Under the pieces are notes generated by a model. The model worked only from the letters and a program-made list of their open reading frames with translations, was not told the origin of the DNA and did no database searches. From JAYODW01 sp038116745 (GTDB lineage: Bacteria > Pseudomonadota > Gammaproteobacteria > Ga0077536), in contig JAYODW010000035.1 of the NCBI GenBank assembly GCA_038116745.1, positions 1 to 53,815 of the forward strand: a DNA stretch of 53,815 nucleotides, read 5' to 3'. Below, one piece after another: positions 16,194 through 25,309 of this stretch. Each line of letters starts with the position of its first letter. The first letter of the stretch is position 1. The position numbers and the translations under genes are program-made.

Positions 16194-18311
16194 TCAAGCG
16201 GCGTTTGTTGTCGGTTCTCCGACGGTCGCGACGATGCGCAGCTGCACGTCATTCGGCACTTCGTTGAAGCCCAGAACATGCAGCCCTTTCACCGCTGGCC
16301 GCGCGAAACGGGAGAGGAATTCCCGCAGGTTATCGGCCACCAGGAGCACGCTGGGTTCATTGGCGATCTCGCGCTGCTCATGCACCTGACGCAGGGACAT
16401 CAGCAGGTTGTTCGCGAGGTTCGGTTCTATTGCCATGGTTTGCGCATTCATCGTTTCGAGTGACTGCTGCAATATCCGTTCCAACGACATGTCCAGCGTT
16501 ATCACCGGCAGATCACCTTCGGTGCCGTTGATCTGCTGAACGAGCAGCCGGCCGAGCGCCACGCGCACATAGCCGGTCAGGATGGCCGGATCCTGGGTGC
16601 GGGTACCGTGTTCGGCGAGCACCTCCAGCACGCTGCGGATATCGCGCACCGGCACCTGCTCGGACAGCAGGTTCTGCAGCACCTTGACCAGTACCGCAAG
16701 CGGCAGCACTTTCGGGACCAGGTCCTCGACCAGGCGCGGACTGGTTTTCTTAAGGCCATCGAGGAGTTTCTGCGCCTCCTCGTGCCCGAGCAGCGCGTGC
16801 GCGTTGTCCTGCACGATCTGACTGAGATGGGTTGCGATCACGGTGCTGGCATCCACCACCGTGTAGCCCAGCGACTGCGCCTGCTCGCGCTGGTCTTCGT
16901 TGATCCACACGGCCTCGAGGTCAAACACAGGGTCCCGCGTGGCCGTACCGTTCAGCTGTCCGTACACCTGCCCGGGATTGATCGCGAGCTCGCGGTCCGG
17001 AAACACCTGCGAGCGACCAATCACCGCGCCATGGAGAGTGAACTGGTAGGCGTTGGGATCGAGATCGAGGTTGTCCCGGATATGCACCGCAGGTACCAGA
17101 AAACCAAGCTCCTGCGACAGTTTTTTGCGCACGCCGCGCAGGCGGCCGAGCAGCTGACCGTTCTGATTGCGATCGACCAGCGAGATCAGGCGATAGCCCA
17201 CTTCGAGACCGATGGCGTCAGTCGGCATGACGTCGTCCCAGGACAGCTCTGAATTCTCCGGGGGCGGCGCAGGCGGCAGCTCCGGCTCATCCGCGGCTTC
17301 AGCCTCCCGTAGACGCTGGCGCTGATAGAGCCACCAGGCGCCCCCGAAAGCCGCTGCGGCCATGGTCAGAAAGGCAAGATTTGGCATGCCCGGAATAACG
17401 CCAAGCACGGTCAGGATGATGCCGGTCAGCCCGAGGCTTTTGGGGTTCTCGAACAGCTGGTGCAGGACCTGCTCACCGACATCGTGCGCGGCAGAGGTCC
17501 GGGTAACCATCAGGGCAGCGGCGGTTGCCAGCAGCAGCGAGGGGATCTGCGCCACCAGGCCGTCACCGATGGTCAGCAGAGTAAACACGCGCATGGCCTC
17601 GCTCAGTGCCATGTCGTGCTGCACCGAGCCGATCACCAGTCCGCCGAGAATATTGATGAACAGGATCAGGATCCCGGCAATCGCATCGCCCCGCACAAAT
17701 TTACTGGCGCCGTCCATCGCGCCGTAGAAATCGGCCTCCTGCGAAACCTCGGCACGGCGCGTGCGCGCCTCGTCCTGAGTAATGATGCCGGCGTTCAGAT
17801 CGGCATCGATGGCCATCTGCTTGCCCGGCATCGCGTCGAGGGTAAAGCGTGCGCTGACTTCCGAAATACGCCCGGCGCCCTTGGTCACCACCACGAAGTT
17901 GATGATCACGAGGATCGCAAAAACCACCAGGCCGACCGTGTAGTTACCGCCAACGACAAAATCACCGAAAGCCTGAATGACGTTGCCCGCAGCGCCCGTC
18001 CCGGTATGGCCGTTCAGCAGCACCACGCGGGTCGAGGCGACGTTCAAGGTCAGGCGCAGCAGCGTGGTCACCAGCAGCAGCGTGGGGAAGGCCGCGAAAT
18101 CGAGCGGACGTCCGGAATACACCGCCGCCATCAGCACGACCAGCGCGAGCGAAATGTTGAACGTGAACAGCACGTCCAACAGCAGCGGCGGCAGCGGCAG
18201 GATCATCATCGCCAGCATGGCGAGCAGCAGGATCGGGATGCCGAAGCCCCAGCGCTGGACGCTGCCCAGAAAATCGAGCGGTGCTGCTTGTGGTCCGAGG
18301 ATGCTGGCCAT
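16194..18311 (-). CDS. flhA: Flagellar export gate protein FlhA
   Basis: 705-residue core of the flagellar type III export gate. The N-terminal half has eight predicted membrane segments and the family signature ARFTLDAMPGKQMAIDADLNAG-like block, here split by normal residues around 165-190. The C-terminal cytoplasmic half (from about residue 350) forms the docking platform for export substrates and chaperones. It follows flhB by 12 nt. Length is usual for the family. Confidence 0.97.
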   Translation of the reverse strand: MASILGPQAAPLDFLGSVQRWGFGIPILLLAMLAMMILPLPPLLLDVLFTFNISLALVVLMAAVYSGRPLDFAAFPTLLLVTTLLRLTLNVASTRVVLLNGHTGTGAAGNVIQAFGDFVVGGNYTVGLVVFAILVIINFVVVTKGAGRISEVSARFTLDAMPGKQMAIDADLNAGIITQDEARTRRAEVSQEADFYGAMDGASKFVRGDAIAGILILFINILGGLVIGSVQHDMALSEAMRVFTLLTIGDGLVAQIPSLLLATAAALMVTRTSAAHDVGEQVLHQLFENPKSLGLTGIILTVLGVIPGMPNLAFLTMAAAAFGGAWWLYQRQRLREAEAADEPELPPAPPPENSELSWDDVMPTDAIGLEVGYRLISLVDRNQNGQLLGRLRGVRKKLSQELGFLVPAVHIRDNLDLDPNAYQFTLHGAVIGRSQVFPDRELAINPGQVYGQLNGTATRDPVFDLEAVWINEDQREQAQSLGYTVVDASTVIATHLSQIVQDNAHALLGHEEAQKLLDGLKKTSPRLVEDLVPKVLPLAVLVKVLQNLLSEQVPVRDIRSVLEVLAEHGTRTQDPAILTGYVRVALGRLLVQQINGTEGDLPVITLDMSLERILQQSLETMNAQTMAIEPNLANNLLMSLRQVHEQREIANEPSVLLVADNLREFLSRFARPAVKGLHVLGFNEVPNDVQLRIVATVGEPTTNAA

Positions 18312-18323
18312 GCTGACGGTCCT

Positions 18324-19442
18324 TTAGTGGACGTACTCGTCGGGGATCGGGAGGTCGGTCGGCAGCGGCACATTGACCACGCCGTCGCGCAGCTGGAACA
18401 CATAGGCCAGCACCCGCGCGACGGCGACATAAAGGCCGGCCGGGATCTCGTGGTTCAGTTTGGTCGTGTAGTAGAGCGCGCGCGCGAGCGGCGGTGCGGC
18501 AAAGCGCATGACGTTGTGTTCGTCACCGACCGCACGGATATTCGCTGCGACCTCGTCCACGCCTTTCGCGACAACCAGCGGTGCCGCCATCCGGTCGGGG
18601 TCGAACTTGAGCGCGACCGCGTAGTGCTCCGGGTTGGTGATGATGACGTCCGCTTTCGGCACCTCTTCCATCATGCGGCGGCGCGCAACTTCCTGCTGCA
18701 GACTGCGAATACGGCTCTTCATCTCCGGTGAGCCGTCGGTTTCCTTCATTTCGTCTTTGAGTTCCTGACGCGACATGCGCAACTGGCGTCCGTGCTGCCA
18801 GAGCTGGAAGGGGACGTCGATCGCGGCAACGATGACCGTCGCCAGGCTCACCACAAGGAAGGTCTGGAACAGCAGACCCGCGGCGCGTGCAGCACCGGCC
18901 TCAACCCCCACACCGGCCAGGGTCATGATGTCCGCCTGTTCGTAGCGCAGCGCGGCGACGGTGAACACCAGCACCAGCGCGAACTTGGCCAGCGCTTTCA
19001 GCATCTCGACCAGGCCGCGCGCGCCGAACACACGCTGCAGACCCTTGATCGGATCGAGACGCTCGAACTTGGGCAGCAGCGCCTCGGCACTGATGTTCCA
19101 TCCGCCCAGCGCCAGTGGTGCCAGCAGCGCAACCACCACAGCCATTAAAAGAATGGGCGCGAGTGCGATGAGCGCATCCAGCATCAGCTCAAGCGCGCGC
19201 AGCGGGATGATGTGAACCGAGAAAATATCCGGGCGCGACAGGGCGAAACTCCGCGACAGAATCTGTCCGAGACCGGAGAAGAAATGATTACCACTGAGAT
19301 ACAGGGTGGCGGCACCGCCGAGCAGGACGAACATGGTCGTCAGCTCGCGCGAACGCGCGATCTGCCCTTTTTCACGGGCGTCCTGCAGCCGTTTGGCACT
19401 GGGTTGTTCAGTGCGCTCCTGGGCGTCGTCGCGCTCGGCCAT
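18324..19442 (-). CDS. flhB: Flagellar export switch protein FlhB
   Basis: 372-residue export gate subunit that switches export from rod/hook to filament proteins by self-cleavage. Four membrane segments lie between about residues 30 and 210. The cytoplasmic domain carries the cleavage motif as NPEH (TNPEHYAVALKFD) instead of the common NPTH. The Asn and Pro needed for cleavage are present. A C-terminal proline-containing tail follows. It sits between fliR (2-nt gap) and flhA (12-nt gap). Confidence 0.96.
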   Translation of the reverse strand: MAERDDAQERTEQPSAKRLQDAREKGQIARSRELTTMFVLLGGAATLYLSGNHFFSGLGQILSRSFALSRPDIFSVHIIPLRALELMLDALIALAPILLMAVVVALLAPLALGGWNISAEALLPKFERLDPIKGLQRVFGARGLVEMLKALAKFALVLVFTVAALRYEQADIMTLAGVGVEAGAARAAGLLFQTFLVVSLATVIVAAIDVPFQLWQHGRQLRMSRQELKDEMKETDGSPEMKSRIRSLQQEVARRRMMEEVPKADVIITNPEHYAVALKFDPDRMAAPLVVAKGVDEVAANIRAVGDEHNVMRFAAPPLARALYYTTKLNHEIPAGLYVAVARVLAYVFQLRDGVVNVPLPTDLPIPDEYVH

Positions 19443-19444
19443 GC

Positions 19445-20233
19445 TCAGCGCTCTCCCAGCATGTCACGGACGATGACAAAAGACTGGTCACACAGCTCCG
19501 TTACCGCACCCGGTAGATTCGGCAGGGTCACCAGCACCAGCCCCATCCCAAGCACGATCATGACCGGAAAGCCGACCGCAAAGATGTTCAGCTGCGGCGC
19601 GGCGCGCGCCATCACACCAAGAGAAAGGTTTATCGCCAGCAGAGCGACGATGACCGGCATGCCGAGCATGAGACCGGCGCCGAACAGGCTGGCAGACCAC
19701 TCGAGAACCACCTCGGCACCGGCTGCGGTGATCCCGGCCGGCCCGACCGGAACCAGGGCAAAGCTCTCGGCGAGCAGTTCAATCAACACCAGGTGGGCAT
19801 CAATGGTGAAAAACAGCAGTGTCGCCAGCACGATGTAGAAGTGCGCGAGGACCGGAACCTGGGCGCCGGTCTGCGGATCGACCAGGGAGGCAAACCCGAG
19901 CCCGGTCTGCTGGCTGATCAGCTGTCCGGCAAACTCGAAAACGAAAAACACCAGGCGTAGCACCAGTCCAATCGTGGCGCCGATGATGACCTGCTGCACC
20001 GCGGTCAACAGACCCTCGCCGCTGAGCGGGTCAATAAATCCGGCCGGCGTCGCTAGCGGCGCGAGCACCGCTGTCAGCACCAGCGCGAAGACCAGACGAA
20101 TGCGCGCCGGTACGGCACGGGTACCGATCACTGGTGCGGCCATGACAAAACCACCCACACGCAGCAGCGGCCACAGCCAGGCCATGAGCCACTGCATGAG
20201 CTCGACGTCGCTGAAGTGGAGTCCGGCGATCAT
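19445..20233 (-). CDS. fliR: Flagellar export gate protein FliR
   Basis: 262-residue hydrophobic membrane protein of the FliP-FliQ-FliR export channel. Recognisable parts are LRVGGFVMAAPVIGTRAVPARIRL near the N-terminus (split here by function into the first two helices) and QQTGLGFASLVDPQTG in the middle. Six or so membrane segments are visible. It lies between fliQ and flhB in the invariant export gate order. Confidence 0.95.
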   Translation of the reverse strand: MIAGLHFSDVELMQWLMAWLWPLLRVGGFVMAAPVIGTRAVPARIRLVFALVLTAVLAPLATPAGFIDPLSGEGLLTAVQQVIIGATIGLVLRLVFFVFEFAGQLISQQTGLGFASLVDPQTGAQVPVLAHFYIVLATLLFFTIDAHLVLIELLAESFALVPVGPAGITAAGAEVVLEWSASLFGAGLMLGMPVIVALLAINLSLGVMARAAPQLNIFAVGFPVMIVLGMGLVLVTLPNLPGAVTELCDQSFVIVRDMLGER

Positions 20234-20244
20234 GCAGCCTGCCC

Positions 20245-20514
20245 TTATCCAATCAGGCCGGGGATCGACTGAAACAGGCGCTGGGTGTAGTCCGTGATGA
20301 GCGCCAACATGTAAGGGCCGGCCAGCATGAGTACGCCGACCGTGACCAGGAGCTTGGGGATGAAGCTCAGGGTCATTTCGTTAATCTGCGTGGCGGCCTG
20401 GAACAGGCTCACCATCAGGCCAACCGCGAGTGCCGGCCCGAGCAGCAGCCCCATCAGCACAAGCGCCAGCTCAAGCGCACGGTCACCGATGGTCAGGATC
20501 ATTTCCGGGGTCAT
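20245..20514 (-). CDS. fliQ: Flagellar export gate protein FliQ
   Basis: 89-residue protein with two membrane helices, a small subunit of the export channel. It starts MTPEMILTIGDRALELALVL; the family segments SLFQAATQINEMTLSFIPK and the second helix VTVGVLMLAGPYML are clear. Length is typical. It is located between fliP and fliR with gaps of about 10 nt. Confidence 0.95.
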   Translation of the reverse strand: MTPEMILTIGDRALELALVLMGLLLGPALAVGLMVSLFQAATQINEMTLSFIPKLLVTVGVLMLAGPYMLALITDYTQRLFQSIPGLIG

Positions 20515-20523
20515 GGCACAGCC

Positions 20524-21261
20524 TCAGGCGTAAAAACTTGAGGCCAGGGTGCCGACGATCAGCGCCCAACCGTCGACCAGAACAAACAGCATGATCTTGA
20601 AGGGCAGCGAGATGATCAGCGGCGAGAGCATCATCATGCCCATCGACATCAGCACGCTGGCAACCACCAGATCGATGATCAGAAACGGCAGGAAAATCAG
20701 AAAACCAATCTGAAACGAAGTCTTCAGCTCGCTCGTGATGAACGACGGCGCAAGCACGGAAAAAGGCACTGAATCCGCGTCCGCAATCTGCGGTGCGCCG
20801 GCCATCTCGTTGAACAGCACCAGGTCGGAATCGCGGGTCTGCTCGAGCATAAACGCACGTACCGGCACGGCCGCGCGGGACAGCGCCTCGTCAAACGGTA
20901 GTTCGTCAGCCAGATATGGCGTGACCGCTTCGTTGTAAACCGTGTTCAGCACCGGCGTCATGATGAAAAAAGTCATGAACAGGGCGAGGCCGATCAGGAT
21001 CTGGTTCGACGGCGTCTGCGCCGTGCCCAACGCCTGCCGCAGGATGGCCAGGACGATGATGATGCGCGTGAACGAGGTCATCGCCAGCAGCAGCGCCGGC
21101 AGCACCGTCAGTGCCGTCATCAGCAGGAGAACCTGCAGCGTCAGCGTGTAGGTCTGGCTACCGTCGCCGTTGGTCGTCACGGAAAGGGCGTCGAATCCCC
21201 CGAGCGCCAGGGCCGGAGACGCCAGCAGACTGCCGGCCAGCAGAAGCAACAGGCGCGTCAT
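20524..21261 (-). CDS. fliP: Flagellar export gate protein FliP
   Basis: 245-residue export channel subunit with a cleavable signal peptide (about the first 19 residues, ending ALALG). The family core is clear: TSFTRIIIVLAILRQALG and TPSNQILIGLALFMTFF, then SELKTSFQIGFLIFLPFLI and a final MLSPLIISLPFKIMLF block. Its ATG overlaps the fliO stop codon by 4 nt. Confidence 0.96.
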   Translation of the reverse strand: MTRLLLLLAGSLLASPALALGGFDALSVTTNGDGSQTYTLTLQVLLLMTALTVLPALLLAMTSFTRIIIVLAILRQALGTAQTPSNQILIGLALFMTFFIMTPVLNTVYNEAVTPYLADELPFDEALSRAAVPVRAFMLEQTRDSDLVLFNEMAGAPQIADADSVPFSVLAPSFITSELKTSFQIGFLIFLPFLIIDLVVASVLMSMGMMMLSPLIISLPFKIMLFVLVDGWALIVGTLASSFYA

Positions 21262-21650
21262 GACGGCTCGACCTCGGCACGGCTCTCGGCCAGGGCCTGC
21301 TCAAAGCTGGGTGCCTGCTCGCCCGCCGGAAACTGGGCCAGGGTCTGGATGCGACCAGGGCACATGCCCAACAGCACGCGCTGCTCGCCGACCTCGACGA
21401 GCAGCAGCTTCTCCCGCGCGCCGACCGCCATGCCCTCAACGATGCGGATGTGCTTGGTACCCGTGCCGCGAAAGCCCTGCAGGCGGCGTGCGCCCCAGGT
21501 CGCCAGCGCGATCAGTCCGAGCACCACCGCCAGCCCGGCCAGCACCTGCAGACCCTGCGCCGGACGCAATACTTCGGCGGCAGCCAGAGCGGACGCCGGC
21601 GCCAGCGCGGACAGCACCACGGGTAGGAAGAGAGAGAAGCGGTCTCGCAT
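21258..21650 (-). CDS. fliO: Flagellar assembly protein FliO
   Basis: About 130 residues from the ATG at 21650, 4 nt after the fliN stop; a longer frame to 21680 would run back into fliN. A signal-like segment is followed by a membrane helix (LQVLAGLAVVLGLIALATW) and a small cytoplasmic domain with IVEGMAVGAREKLLLVEVG, the best conserved part of FliO. It helps FliP assemble into the export gate. It overlaps fliP by 4 nt. Confidence 0.9.
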   Translation of the reverse strand: MRDRFSLFLPVVLSALAPASALAAAEVLRPAQGLQVLAGLAVVLGLIALATWGARRLQGFRGTGTKHIRIVEGMAVGAREKLLLVEVGEQRVLLGMCPGRIQTLAQFPAGEQAPSFEQALAESRAEVEPS

Positions 21651-21654
21651 CGGA

Positions 21655-22080
21655 CTAAGCCAGCTTGCGCACGCGTTCATGCGCGCTGACCACGTCGGTC
21701 AGGCGAATGCCGAACTTCTCGTTCACGACGACCACCTCGCCGTGCGCGATGAGCGTACCGTTGACCAGCACATCGAGCGGCTCACCGGCGAGACGATCAA
21801 GTTCGACCACCGAGCCCTGGTTGAACTGCAGCAGGTTGCGGATGGCTACCTTGGTGCTGCCAATCTCAACCGACAGCACGACCGGGATGTCGAGAATATT
21901 TTCTAACGTGCCCGGCTCACCAGCTGCCGGCTCGGGTTTCAGACTCTGCATCGGAGCCGGCTGCGCCTGGTTGATCAGGTCGTCGATGTCGTCCGGCTGC
22001 GCCGCTGCGCCGCCGGTCGCAGCAGCCTGTTCGGCCAGGGCCGCAGCCCAGTCGTCGTCAGTCGAATTTTCGTCACTCAT
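21655..22080 (-). CDS. fliN: Flagellar motor switch protein FliN
   Basis: 141-residue C-ring component. The C-terminal SpoA domain (about residues 60-140) is typical: NILDIPVVLSVEIGSTKVAI, then VNGTLIAHGEVVVVNEKFGIRLTDVV. The N-terminal 55 residues are Ala/Asp-rich and variable, as in other proteobacterial FliN proteins. The start codon overlaps the fliM stop (ATGA). Confidence 0.96.
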   Translation of the reverse strand: MSDENSTDDDWAAALAEQAAATGGAAAQPDDIDDLINQAQPAPMQSLKPEPAAGEPGTLENILDIPVVLSVEIGSTKVAIRNLLQFNQGSVVELDRLAGEPLDVLVNGTLIAHGEVVVVNEKFGIRLTDVVSAHERVRKLA

Positions 22081-23090
22081 GACTGGCCTCCTAGCGAGAC
22101 AGAAGAGAGAGAGAGCTGGTTATGGCGGATCCGCTCAACAATCTTGAGCGCGGAATGGCCTCGGGATACGCCGTAGTTCGCGCGGAAGACAGGCACATCG
22201 TCGACCTTTGCGACCACGGAACTGGGTAATTCAATGGGAATGATGTCGCCCGCCTTGAGGTCGACGATGTCGGCGACTTTCAGGCGCGCTGTGGTCAGGG
22301 TGGCATTGAGCGCGACTTCAGCAGCCTGGATCTCCTCGCGCAGGATGGTGCTCCAGCGATCATCTTTCTCAGTCACATCGCCCTGCAGACCGGCATCGAG
22401 CAGCTCGCGGATGGGCTCGATCATCGAATATGGCATGGTGATGTGCATCGACCCCGAGCCTGCCTCAAGGTCGATATGGAAGGTTGAGACCACCACCACC
22501 TCGCTCGGGGTGACGATATTGGCGAACTGCGGATTGACCTCGGAGTTAACGTACTCGAAGTCGAGCGGCATCACCGGCTCCCAGGCTTCTTTGAGATCCG
22601 CGAACACCATGTCGATGAAGCGCCGCACGATGCGCATCTCGGTGACGGTGAAATCCCGCCCCTCAATCTTGTTATAGAAGCGCCCTTCCCCGCCGAAAAA
22701 ACAATCGACCATCGAAAACACGAGCTTGGGGTTGCACACAATCAGCGCCGAACCCTTGAGCGGACGCATATGCACCAGATTCAGGTTGGAGGGCATGAGC
22801 AGGGTGTGCACGTACTCGCCGAACTTGGTCAGCTGCACGCCTTCGACCGAGATCACCGGCGAGCGGCGCAGCATATTGAACAGGCTCTGGCGCAGGTTGC
22901 GAGCGAGGCGTTCATTAATCATCTCGAGCGTGGGCATGCGCCCACGCACGATGCGGTCCTGACTGGTGAAGTCGTAACTGCGCGCGTCGCCCGGCGCTTC
23001 TGGTTCAAGGTCCGTTTCGACATCGCCGCTGTCGACGCCGGACAGCAGCGCGTCAATCTCGTCCTGCGATAAAAGATCGGTGTTAGCCAT
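22077..23090 (-). CDS. fliM: Flagellar motor switch protein FliM
   Basis: 337-residue C-ring protein that receives CheY-phosphate. The N-terminal CheY-binding peptide is intact (LLSQDEIDALLSG, residues 6-18). The middle CheC-like domain and C-terminal SpoA domain (LKAGDIIPIELPSSVVAKVD) follow. Five related peptides occur in the CheA linker of this window, which makes this N-terminus a useful comparison. It lies between fliL (41-nt gap) and fliN (4-nt overlap). Confidence 0.97.
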   Translation of the reverse strand: MANTDLLSQDEIDALLSGVDSGDVETDLEPEAPGDARSYDFTSQDRIVRGRMPTLEMINERLARNLRQSLFNMLRRSPVISVEGVQLTKFGEYVHTLLMPSNLNLVHMRPLKGSALIVCNPKLVFSMVDCFFGGEGRFYNKIEGRDFTVTEMRIVRRFIDMVFADLKEAWEPVMPLDFEYVNSEVNPQFANIVTPSEVVVVSTFHIDLEAGSGSMHITMPYSMIEPIRELLDAGLQGDVTEKDDRWSTILREEIQAAEVALNATLTTARLKVADIVDLKAGDIIPIELPSSVVAKVDDVPVFRANYGVSRGHSALKIVERIRHNQLSLSSVSLGGQS

Positions 23091-23131
23091 GGAGGTTGCT
23101 TTGTTCCTGATTCAGTTGCCGTCGTGCCGCA

Positions 23132-23635
23132 TCAGTGCATGACGAAACTGGAGAAATAGAGCTCTTCCACACCGGTTTTGCCGATCTGGCCTTCAAGGAC
23201 TTTCTGCACCTCGGCCAGGGCCTGCTGACGCAGCGCTTCCTTGCCCTCGTTGGTCAGCAGGTCGTCGTAGACCTGCCGGCTGAGGAGCAGCACGAGGTTG
23301 TTGCGAATGGCTGGAAGGTGACGCGCGACCGCGTCGGGAACCGCTTCGTCGCGGGTCGAGACGGACATCTCGACCTTCATGAATTTGGCCCGCCCATTGC
23401 GGTCCTGGAAGTTGATCACAAATTCGGGCGTGATCTCGATATAGGTCGATTCGACCGGCACCTCGGGCTCCGCTTCAGCGCTTTCGCCTTCAGCGTCTTT
23501 GCCGCCGAGCAGGAACAGGGAAATACCCACCGCAGCGCCGATGACAAGCACCGCCGCCACAATGCCGATGATGATGATTTTCTTTTTGCCGCCGGCTGGT
23601 GCCGCCTGCGCTTCTTCCTGTGCCTCGTCCGCCAT
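23132..23635 (-). CDS. fliL: Flagellar basal body-associated protein FliL
   Basis: 167 residues from the ATG at 23635 (MADEAQEE), downstream of a GGAG-rich stretch; the longer frame to 23674 is unlikely. After a KKK stretch comes one membrane helix (IIIIGIVAAVLVIGAAVGI), then an acidic linker and a periplasmic domain (from about residue 70) that supports stator function. It is the first gene of a run into fliM, fliN, fliO and the export genes. A sigma54-type site lies 40-54 nt upstream. Confidence 0.94.
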   Translation of the reverse strand: MADEAQEEAQAAPAGGKKKIIIIGIVAAVLVIGAAVGISLFLLGGKDAEGESAEAEPEVPVESTYIEITPEFVINFQDRNGRAKFMKVEMSVSTRDEAVPDAVARHLPAIRNNLVLLLSRQVYDDLLTNEGKEALRQQALAEVQKVLEGQIGKTGVEELYFSSFVMH

Positions 23636-23674
23636 GTCCCATGCGCTCCTCTGGTTGTGCCGGAGGAGCTGCAT

Positions 23675-23689
23675 GCAAGCGTCATACCA
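23675..23689 (-). promoter_or_regulatory. Possible sigma54 promoter of fliL
   Basis: Minus strand TGGTATG-ACGC-TTGC keeps the GG and GC with 12-bp phasing but departs from TGGCACG at two positions. The predicted start is about 28 nt before fliL. Just upstream are two direct copies of AAATCAAT (plus strand 23693-23700 and 23707-23714), a possible activator site. Confidence 0.5.
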
Positions 23690-23815
23690 GTGAAATCAAT
23701 CTATGTAAATCAATTATTTACCTGGTTTCACGCAGCTTGAAGACGGATTTTTCAAGAGTCCGCGACGGCTTTCTGACAGCATCATCACGGAGCCTTGACG
23801 ACCCCGTGGAAACCG

Positions 23816-25030
23816 TCATGCATAGGCATCCACCAGGCCGAGCCGCACCACGGCAAGCGGCGGCGGTGCGGCCTGCTCATCATCAGGGAGATGAGTGCCG
23901 TTCCCGGCGACTGCGCCGTGTCCCTGACCGTTATGTGCCTGTCGCTCGGGCAGCTGCGTGAAGACCCCGGCATCACCGAGACTAATCCCGCTCTCCAGGA
24001 AAGCAGCACGCAGTCGCGGCAGCGCATCTTCGAGCGCCTGCCTGGTGGCAGGGTGCGTTGCTGCGAGCTGAACCGTAGCCTCATCGCCGTTGACCGAGAC
24101 CTGGATCTCGACCGGTCCGAGCTCCGGGGGACTTACCGCAATCCGCGCCTGTTGAGCGTTGTGGCTCATCATCACCGCAACCTGCTGGTTCAGCCTCTCG
24201 GCAAACAGGCCCGGGTCCTGCATCGGCAGGGCTGCCGGCTTACCGGTATACACCTGCGTCATCTGCAGCGCTTCGCCCATCTTCTGCACCCCAGGTGGAA
24301 CAATAGCCTCTGCATTCCGCGCTACCGACTCCGCGCCGTTGGTAGATTCGCCTGCCCCCAATGCCGCGCGGAGCGCGAGCAGCGCATCCGTGCCGCCCCT
24401 GCCTGCAGACGCGCTCTCAGCCGAGAAGGCGGACTTGGTTGCTTTGTCTTCGATTGCGCCGTCGCTGACGACCGTGAGCTTCGCCAGCGCTGATTGCAGC
24501 TGCTGCTCCAGCACGGCGTCATCAGGGGAACGCGCCTGCCCGGTTTGCGGGGTCGCGCCGTTGAGTGCCGTGCCTAGGGCCACAGGCTCAATTCCGGCAC
24601 CGGAGGGTTCCCTGACCGCGCCACCGTCGCGTAACAGCGCTGCAGACAGTGCACCCTGGACAGCCGACAGCGCAGGATCGCTCTCCGCATGACCAGCCGT
24701 CAGCCCGGTCAGGTCTAATGCGAGATCTGCCGCCGCATCTGTGACCAGAGGCTGCGCATCAGGCGCCTCAGGCGGCGTTAAGGGGAACAGCTCAGTCGCG
24801 GCAATCGTTTGCCGCAGATCCGGCAAATCCATGCGCTCGCCGGCGGGTATTGCCAGCTCTGTGGCAGCCTCACCAGCCGCACCCGGTGTCATCTGTTGCG
24901 ACAGGAAGGTAGCGACAAAACTGCCTATGGCAGCCGGATCTGCACTTAAAGACCCGGAATCGCTGCCAGTCTCTCCGCTTTGCGCCATTTTCCCCAGTCC
25001 CATGCCAGGACTCAGTCCCATCGCAATCAT
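23816..25030 (-). CDS. fliK: Flagellar hook-length control protein FliK
   Basis: 404-residue secreted ruler that sets hook length and triggers the export switch through FlhB. The first 270 residues are variable, Ala/Gly/Pro-rich and low in structure, as expected. The C-terminal flagellar hook domain (about 290-375) has AERLNQQVAVMMSHNAQQAR, then ISPPELG-type sequence (AVSPPELGPVEIQV) and LEDALPRLRAAFLESG. The start at 25030 follows GGGAG. It begins the fliK-fliL block and has its own sigma54-type promoter, since fliJ lies on the far side of three inserted genes. Confidence 0.93.
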   Translation of the reverse strand: MIAMGLSPGMGLGKMAQSGETGSDSGSLSADPAAIGSFVATFLSQQMTPGAAGEAATELAIPAGERMDLPDLRQTIAATELFPLTPPEAPDAQPLVTDAAADLALDLTGLTAGHAESDPALSAVQGALSAALLRDGGAVREPSGAGIEPVALGTALNGATPQTGQARSPDDAVLEQQLQSALAKLTVVSDGAIEDKATKSAFSAESASAGRGGTDALLALRAALGAGESTNGAESVARNAEAIVPPGVQKMGEALQMTQVYTGKPAALPMQDPGLFAERLNQQVAVMMSHNAQQARIAVSPPELGPVEIQVSVNGDEATVQLAATHPATRQALEDALPRLRAAFLESGISLGDAGVFTQLPERQAHNGQGHGAVAGNGTHLPDDEQAAPPPLAVVRLGLVDAYA

Positions 25031-25083
25031 GGTGTGCTCCCAAACTGTCCGAGCGGCAACAGGCCGCAGGTCTAGTCAACTCT

Positions 25084-25098
25084 GCAAACCGGGTGCCA
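25084..25098 (-). promoter_or_regulatory. Sigma54 promoter of fliK
   Basis: Minus strand TGGCACC-CGGT-TTGC matches the -24/-12 consensus nearly perfectly and is followed by A. The predicted transcription start lies about 42 nt before fliK. Confidence 0.75.
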
Positions 25099-25260
25099 AC
25101 TGTAAGCACCGGGGCAATCACGCTCAGGTTTGCAAATGTCGTACCCCCGGGCGCTGCGTTGAACAGCTGCCGCTAATCACGGCGCAGGCGTCAGGGTCAT
25201 TGCAAGCCAGCAGGGCGGACGCCGACACGAGGAGTCTCAAAAGTCGCTTTTTCTAGGGAC

Positions 25261-25287
25261 AAAAAAAACGGGGGCTGAGCCCCCCGG
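25261..25287 (-). terminator. Rho-independent terminator after the beta-helix gene
   Basis: On the minus strand a G5C/GC5 stem with a 3-nt loop (25270-25284) is followed by eight T residues (25261-25268). It ends the beta-helix transcript and isolates it from fliK. Confidence 0.9.
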
Positions 25288-25309
25288 TCACGCGCCGCGA
25301 CGACGCGAT

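Noticed and set aside
14957..18731. Plus-strand frames of over 400 codons opposite flhF, flhA and flhB
   Set aside because: Antisense to well-conserved genes; no family features.
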